A stretch of DNA of 34,814 nt from assembly GCA_964512675.1 (NCBI GenBank), contig CAZEJR010000022.1, forward strand, positions 1 to 34,814, in the 5' to 3' direction. A model generated the notes under the pieces. The model was given only the letters and a program-made list of their open reading frames with translations. It was not told the DNA's origin and did no database searches. How positions within the stretch are numbered: the stretch's first letter is position 1; each line of letters starts with the position of its first letter. This document shows, piece after piece, positions 31,086 through 34,814 of this stretch. Source of the DNA: A07HB70 sp964512675 (GTDB taxonomy: Archaea; Halobacteriota; Halobacteria; Halobacteriales; Haloferacaceae). Made by a program: the position numbers and the translations under genes.

Positions 31086-31236
31086 GACAGATACGTGGGT
31101 CCGGTGCCACGTCACTCCATCGACTCGGGCGCGGGTCGCACCGACTCGTGACGGACCGAGTGCGACCGGTCGCGCCGCAGTCGGGCGATCCGCTCCCCGA
31201 ACGGGCGTCGCAGTCCGGGGCAATTGGTTCCGGTAT

Positions 31237-31254
31237 CCCGGAGTACGCTCCGGG
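31237..31254. promoter_or_regulatory. Inverted repeat upstream of the micro-ORF promoter
   Basis: CCCGGAG-TACG-CTCCGGG is a perfect 7-4-7 inverted repeat ending 18 nt before the TATA box at 31273. It could be an operator. It lacks a following T-run, so a terminator is less likely. Confidence 0.4.
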
Positions 31255-31272
31255 TTTGCGGGTGAAGACGGG

Positions 31273-31278
31273 CTTATG
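31273..31278 (+). promoter_or_regulatory. TATA box of the micro-ORF pair
   Basis: The box cttatg is centred 27-28 nt before GTG 31303, pointing to a leaderless transcript that begins with the 31-codon frame. Confidence 0.5.
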
Positions 31279-31302
31279 CCCCGGCCGGCTACTCGTACGG
31301 AC

Positions 31303-31398
31303 GTGACAGCAGACGCCGACAGTTCACGACCGACACAGGCGCCAGCAGACGCTGCTCCGGAGCTCCAGGGCCGCCCGGCGACGGAGGCGGACTCGTGA
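31303..31398 (+). CDS. 31-residue micro-ORF coupled to the next gene
   Basis: A GTG ACA start, TATA at the leaderless distance, and a polar, disorder-like product (TADADSSRPTQAPADAAPEL). Its TGA overlaps the GTG of the next frame (GTGA), so ribosomes finishing here can restart there. It may act as a leader or as a peptide in its own right. Confidence 0.5.
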   Translation: MTADADSSRPTQAPADAAPELQGRPATEADS

Positions 31399-31538
31399 GC
31401 GCCGAGGACCGGGTGACCGACGACTCGGCCGAGAACGAGGACGACGACCACCTGGCGAACGTCTCCGACGGCGCCGGATGCACAGAGATCTGGGAACACC
31501 TCGCGGAGCGCCGCGAGGAGAGCGGCGACGGCAGCTAG
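31395..31538 (+). CDS. 47-residue conserved-looking micro-protein (GCTEIWEHL motif)
   Basis: A highly acidic N-terminal half (SAEDRVTDDSAENEDDD) is followed by LANVSDGAGCTEIWEHLAER, which looks conserved and helical with one cysteine. I have seen the DGxGCxEIWEHL pattern in other haloarchaeal small proteins, but no function is known to me. It overlaps the upstream micro-ORF by 4 nt and ends 44 nt before the next gene, which has its own TATA box. Confidence 0.65.
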   Translation: MSAEDRVTDDSAENEDDDHLANVSDGAGCTEIWEHLAERREESGDGS

Positions 31539-31551
31539 CGCGGCCCGCGGG

Positions 31552-31557
31552 TTTTTA
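31552..31557 (+). promoter_or_regulatory. TATA box of the ParB-HTH-like gene
   Basis: The box ttttta (within gtttttattc) is centred 28 nt before the ATG at 31583. Confidence 0.6.
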
Positions 31558-31582
31558 TTCCACAGGACGGTAGCCGACGACG

Positions 31583-32272
31583 ATGGACGAGCGGCGCGCG
31601 GCGTGGACGACAGAGCGGTCCGAACCCGTCGGCGAACCGGTCGTCCGTGCCGACCCGTCGGTCACCGGCGACTACGCCGACAGCGCCGTGCAGTTCGACC
31701 CGGACGACCCGGAGAGCGCCGCCGAGGCCGCCGAGACGGTGGCGGCGTTCGCCGCGGGAGACCTCGGTACGGACAACGTCTATCTCCTGCGTGGCGCCGC
31801 CGCCTGCGCCGCGCTCACCCGCGCCGAGGGGTCGTACACCGCCGCCGTCGCACGGGCCGGCGGCGACACGACCGTCGGGTTCGTCCGCAAGTGGGCGCGC
31901 GTCCACGACCTGCCGCAGTCGGTCCGCCGGCAGGTCGCGCGCGGCGAACTCGCCCCGACGGCGGCGAAACACATCGCGCGCGTCCACGACGAGTCCCGCC
32001 TCGCGCTGGCGTGGGCCGCCATCGACGAGGACCTGACCGTCCGCGAGGTACGCCGGGTCGCGAGTGACGTCGCGGACGGAACGCCGGCGGACGAGGCGCT
32101 CGCCGCCGTCGGCGTCGACTTCGGCTCGCTCCGGGTCGGCCTACCCGCGCCCGAGTACCTGGAGCTTCGCCGCCGCGCGTCGATGCGCGGCGTCCCCCCC
32201 GGCGACGTCGTGGCAGAGGCGCTGAACGAGCGGTTCCTCGAGGCGCCCGGTGCCCGCCCGCCCGAGGGGTGA
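31583..32272 (+). CDS. Haloarchaeal HTH protein, ParB-like (possibly DUF7119)
   Basis: A 229-residue acidic protein. The middle region has a helical run (TDNVYLLRGAAACAALTRAE) and the stretch TVGFVRKWARVHDLPQSVRR with QVARGELAPTAAKHIARV. These are reminiscent of the helix-turn-helix of ParB/KorB-type DNA-binding domains. The C-terminal LPAPEYLELRRRASMRGVPP then DVVAEALNERF resembles a ribbon-helix-helix or helical dimer element. DNA binding is therefore inferred. The family may be DUF7119, from memory. The ATG is supported by the TATA box. Confidence 0.75.
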   Translation: MDERRAAWTTERSEPVGEPVVRADPSVTGDYADSAVQFDPDDPESAAEAAETVAAFAAGDLGTDNVYLLRGAAACAALTRAEGSYTAAVARAGGDTTVGFVRKWARVHDLPQSVRRQVARGELAPTAAKHIARVHDESRLALAWAAIDEDLTVREVRRVASDVADGTPADEALAAVGVDFGSLRVGLPAPEYLELRRRASMRGVPPGDVVAEALNERFLEAPGARPPEG

Positions 32273-32283
32273 GGCGGAAGCGA

Positions 32284-32288
32284 CTTTA
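32284..32288 (+). promoter_or_regulatory. TATA-like box of tRNA-Lys
   Basis: The box cttta is centred 28 nt before the first tRNA base at 32314. Confidence 0.45.
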
Positions 32289-32313
32289 CGGCTGCGTGCC
32301 TACAGACCGACGA

Positions 32314-32387
32314 GGGCTGGTAGCTCAGCCTGGGAGAGCGTCCGGCTTTTAACCGGACGGTCGCGGGTTCAAATCCCGTCCGGCCCG
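32314..32387 (+). tRNA. tRNA-Lys (anticodon TTT)
   Basis: A 74-nt cloverleaf. Acceptor stem GGGCTGG pairs with CCGGCCC (one G-T pair) with discriminator G; D arm is GCTCAGCCTGGGAGAGC. Anticodon stem TCCGG/CCGGA encloses loop CTTTTAA with anticodon TTT at 32348-32350. T arm is GCGGGTTCAAATCCCGT. There is no intron and no encoded CCA. Confidence 0.96.
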
Positions 32388-32604
32388 CTCCCGTACGTCA
32401 CTGTAGACCGGGCGACCCGCACGAGGCTCGTCCCCGGCCGGCCACGGGCTCGACTCCGTCTGTCTCTGCCCGGGCCAGACCGTGTGGCCACGGGGGTCGC
32501 TCCGTCGACCGGGCGCGCGGACGGCGGTCGCGGAGACGTCCCGGGGCCGGTCGGGGGCCGAGGGACGGCGACACGGCTTTGTGCCGGCCCCGCGCCTCCC
32601 GACC

Positions 32605-33072
32605 GTGTTCCGCGCCGGAGCGCTCGTCGCCGACCACGTCTCGCCGGTCTCAGAGGAGCAGATACAGCCGAACGGTGTCGACCTGACGCTCGACGGCGTC
32701 GAGCGGTTCGTCGAGCCGGGACGGATCGGTCGAGACGGAAAGCGTCTCGCTGCCCGCGAGTCTGTCGACACGACGGACGGCGACTACCGCCTCGGCCCGG
32801 GCGGGTACGCCGCGACGTACGCCGAGCGGGTGGCGGTTCCGGAGGGCCACGTCGGGTTCGTCCTCCCGCGCTCCAGCCTGATGCGCAGCGGCGCGACCCT
32901 CGACACCGCCGTCTGGGACGCCGGCTACGAGGGACGGGGGGAGGGGCTCCTACAGGTCCACGGCGAGGTGCACGTCGAGCGCGGCGCCCGGATCGCGCAG
33001 TTCGTCCTCGCCCGTGCCGGCCACGAGGAGACGTACGACGGGAGCTACCAGGGCGAACGGCTCGAGGAGTAG
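32605..33072 (+). CDS. dUTP diphosphatase/dCTP deaminase family protein
   Basis: A 155-residue enzyme that should keep dUTP out of DNA. Family motifs in order are IQPNGVDLTLDGVERF, GYAATYAERVAVPEGHVGFV, LPRSSLMRSGATLDTAVWDA with GYEGRGEGLLQVH (the uracil/deoxyribose pocket) and GARIAQFVLARA. The S-x-x-R-x-G form fits both dUTPases and dCTP deaminases, and the length is nearer to a dUTPase. GTG at 32605 has a ctttg box 26 nt upstream. It sits 217 nt after the tRNA. Confidence 0.85.
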   Translation: MFRAGALVADHVSPVSEEQIQPNGVDLTLDGVERFVEPGRIGRDGKRLAARESVDTTDGDYRLGPGGYAATYAERVAVPEGHVGFVLPRSSLMRSGATLDTAVWDAGYEGRGEGLLQVHGEVHVERGARIAQFVLARAGHEETYDGSYQGERLEE

Positions 33073-33130
33073 GGGGAGGCGACCCGACCGACACTGCGGG
33101 CGCCGGCGACCGAGCGCCGTCCGCGTGGGG

Positions 33131-33137
33131 TTTATCT
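33131..33137 (+). promoter_or_regulatory. TATA box of acn
   Basis: The box tttatct is centred 30 nt before the aconitase ATG, which allows a leader of only about 3 nt. Confidence 0.5.
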
Positions 33138-33163
33138 GGGTAGACGGTGGAGGTTCGGCCGCT

Positions 33164-34814
33164 ATGGAACAGACGCTCACGGAGCAGATCCTCGACGACC
33201 ACCTCGTCGAGGGCGACCTCGAACCCGGCGAGGAGATCGGAATCGAGGTCGATCAGGTACTGACACAGGACACCACGGGGACGATGGTCTGGCTGCAGTT
33301 CGAGGCACTGGATCTGGACGAGATCCAGACCGAACTCGCCGCGCAGTACTGCGACCACCAGACCTACCAGTTCGACTTCAAGAACACCGACGACCACCGG
33401 TTCCTCCGCTCGGCGGCAGGGGCCTTCGGCGCGTACTTCTCTCGTCCCGGAAACGGGATCTGTCACCAGGTCCACAAGGAGAACTTCGCCGCGCCCGGCA
33501 AGACGCTGCTCGGCTCGGACAGCCACACCCCGACGCCGGGCGGACTCGGCCAGCTGGCCATCGGCGCCGGCGGTCTCGACATCGCCGTCGCGATGGGCGG
33601 CGGCGCCTACCACGTCGAGATGCCGGAGGTCGTGAACGTCCGGCTGGAGGGCGAACTCGACGAGTGGGCGACCGCGAAAGACGTCGTCCTCGAGCTGCTC
33701 GGCCGGCTCTCGGTGAAAGGCGGCGTCGGGAAGGTGTTCGAGTACACCGGTCCCGGCGTCGAGGCGCTCTCGGCCCACGAGCGGACGACGATCACGAACA
33801 TGGGGACGGAGCTCGGCGCGACCACGTCAGTGTTCCCGACGGACGAGCGAACACGGGAGTTCCTCGCCCGCCTCGGCCGCGAGGAGGACTACGTCGAGAT
33901 CACCCCAGACGAGGGCGCCGAGTACGCCGACGAGATCGTCGTCGACCTCTCGTCGATCGAGCCGCTGATCGCCGCGCCGTCGATGCCCGACAACGTCGTG
34001 CCGGTCCGGGAGGTCGCCGGCACCGACGTCGACCAGGTGATCGTCGGCTCCTGTACGAACGGCGCCTACGAGGACGTGCTCCCGGTCGCCCGCCTCCTCG
34101 AGGGGCGACAGACGGACCCGACGACCGAGACGATCGTCGCGCCGGGCTCGAAACAGGCCGCAGAGATGCTCGCGCGGGACGGCTGGACCGCCGAGCTGAT
34201 GGCCGCCGGCGTGAACGTATCCGAGGCGACCTGTGGAGCCTGTATCGGCGCGGGGCACGTCCCGGCCTCCGACTCGGTGTCGCTCCGGACGTTCAACCGC
34301 AACTTCGAGGGCCGGTCGGGGATGGAGGAAGACGCCGTCTACCTCTGCTCGCCCGAGGTGGCCGCGGCGGCGGCGATCGCCGGCGAGATCGTCGACCCGC
34401 GGGACCTCGCCGACGACCTCGAGGCGATAGAGGCGCCCGGCTTCGAGATGGGGACGGGCTACTCGGCGGGCTACGGCGAGGGCGACGCCGACATCATCCG
34501 GCCAGAGGAGGCAGTCGACGACGACCTGATCAAGGGACCGAACATCGGCGACGTCCCGCTGAAGGACCAGCTCGGCGCCAACGTCGAGGGACCGACCCTG
34601 CTGAAGATGGGCGACAACATCACCACCGACCACATCATCCCGGCCACCTCCGACATCCTGATGTACCGGTCGAACGTCCCGAAGCTCTCGGAGTTCACGC
34701 TCTCGCGCGTCGACGAGGCGTTCGCCGACCGCGCGCTGGACGCAGACGGCGGGTTCCTGGTCGCGGGCGAGAACTACGGCCAGGGCTCGTCGCGCGAACA
34801 CGCCGCCCTCTGTC
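33164..34814 (+). CDS. acn: Aconitate hydratase (3' end outside window)
   Basis: This enzyme interconverts citrate and isocitrate in the TCA cycle, using a labile [4Fe-4S] cluster. About 550 residues are visible of roughly 655 expected. Cys297 (VGSCTNGAYED) and Cys357/Cys360 (TCGACIGAGH) bind the cluster. LGSDSHTPTPGGLGQLAIGA is the conserved N-terminal active-site stretch. The swivel domain has begun: GDNITTDHIIPA, and GENYGQGSSREHAA with the catalytic serine. It is of the short bacterial/archaeal mAcn-like type. Its own TATA box lies upstream; the gene continues beyond the right edge. Confidence 0.95.
   Translation, partial: MEQTLTEQILDDHLVEGDLEPGEEIGIEVDQVLTQDTTGTMVWLQFEALDLDEIQTELAAQYCDHQTYQFDFKNTDDHRFLRSAAGAFGAYFSRPGNGICHQVHKENFAAPGKTLLGSDSHTPTPGGLGQLAIGAGGLDIAVAMGGGAYHVEMPEVVNVRLEGELDEWATAKDVVLELLGRLSVKGGVGKVFEYTGPGVEALSAHERTTITNMGTELGATTSVFPTDERTREFLARLGREEDYVEITPDEGAEYADEIVVDLSSIEPLIAAPSMPDNVVPVREVAGTDVDQVIVGSCTNGAYEDVLPVARLLEGRQTDPTTETIVAPGSKQAAEMLARDGWTAELMAAGVNVSEATCGACIGAGHVPASDSVSLRTFNRNFEGRSGMEEDAVYLCSPEVAAAAAIAGEIVDPRDLADDLEAIEAPGFEMGTGYSAGYGEGDADIIRPEEAVDDDLIKGPNIGDVPLKDQLGANVEGPTLLKMGDNITTDHIIPATSDILMYRSNVPKLSEFTLSRVDEAFADRALDADGGFLVAGENYGQGSSREHAALC

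Noticed and set aside
31237..31254. Inverted repeat as an intrinsic terminator
   Set aside because: It has no T-run after it on either strand, and it precedes a TATA box at promoter distance, so an operator is more plausible.
28090..31398. A 1102-codon open frame on the plus strand
   Set aside because: It runs antisense to the clear nitrite/sulfite reductase and other real genes and is arginine/valine-rich; it is a shadow frame of GC-rich coding DNA. Only its first part overlaps the aldo/keto reductase relic.
32388..32604. The 217-nt gap after tRNA-Lys as a possible integration site
   Set aside because: No repeat of the tRNA 3' end, integrase or base-composition change is present; the next genes are core metabolism.
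1..34814. CRISPR array, insertion sequence or prophage
   Set aside because: No regularly spaced repeats, transposase-like frames or terminal inverted repeats were seen on reading the window.

Overview
The window comes from a haloarchaeon (class Halobacteria). The DNA is very GC-rich. The proteins are strongly acidic with few lysines. There is an archaeal ribosomal protein (eS6), an archaeal type A RNase P RNA and a Tat-lipoprotein. Many start codons (often GTG) lie 26-28 nt downstream of an AT-rich TATA-like box with no Shine-Dalgarno site, which is the usual layout of leaderless haloarchaeal transcripts. No mobile element, integrase or CRISPR array was seen; it reads as a core chromosomal segment with short, mostly one- to three-gene transcription units.

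Layout. 1-5 kb: partial 6-phosphogluconate dehydrogenase (gnd), a universal stress protein (USP), an M29 aminopeptidase, an MFS exporter, ribosomal protein eS6 and two small haloarchaeal proteins. 5-10 kb: a DHH phosphoesterase, three more USPs, a GNAT acetyltransferase, a DUF5806-type protein and dihydroorotase (pyrC). 10-15 kb: a zinc-ribbon protein, a PAS histidine kinase, a 4Fe-4S cryptochrome/photolyase and an EamA transporter. 15-19 kb: a nicotinamidase-like hydrolase and nicotinate phosphoribosyltransferase (NAD salvage) flanking a PGF-CTERM surface protein with a zinc-protease motif, then an AMMECR1 protein and the RNase P RNA gene rnpB. 19.5-25 kb: small and membrane proteins, a Tat-lipoprotein, an MFS transporter, and a VOC dioxygenase-like/DoxX pair divergent from a one-cysteine HxlR regulator. 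25-31 kb: a beta-CASP nuclease, a CoA-disulfide-reductase-like flavoprotein, a decayed aldo/keto reductase pseudogene, a two-gene small-protein operon and a siroheme nitrite/sulfite reductase. 31-34.8 kb: two coupled micro-ORFs, a ParB-HTH-like protein, tRNA-Lys(TTT), a dUTPase/dCTP deaminase-family enzyme and aconitase (open at the window end).

The most system-like locus is VOC-DoxX/HxlR (22.9-24.3 kb). Its gene content matches the Bacillus catDE operon and its HxlR/DUF24-type thiol regulator CatR, and inverted repeats sit between the divergent genes, so it may be an archaeal quinone/thiol-stress module. Other points worth a look are the aldo/keto reductase relic at 28.05-28.29 kb, four convergent gene pairs that share one palindromic CTAG as both stop codons, and the coupled micro-ORF pair at 31.3 kb.
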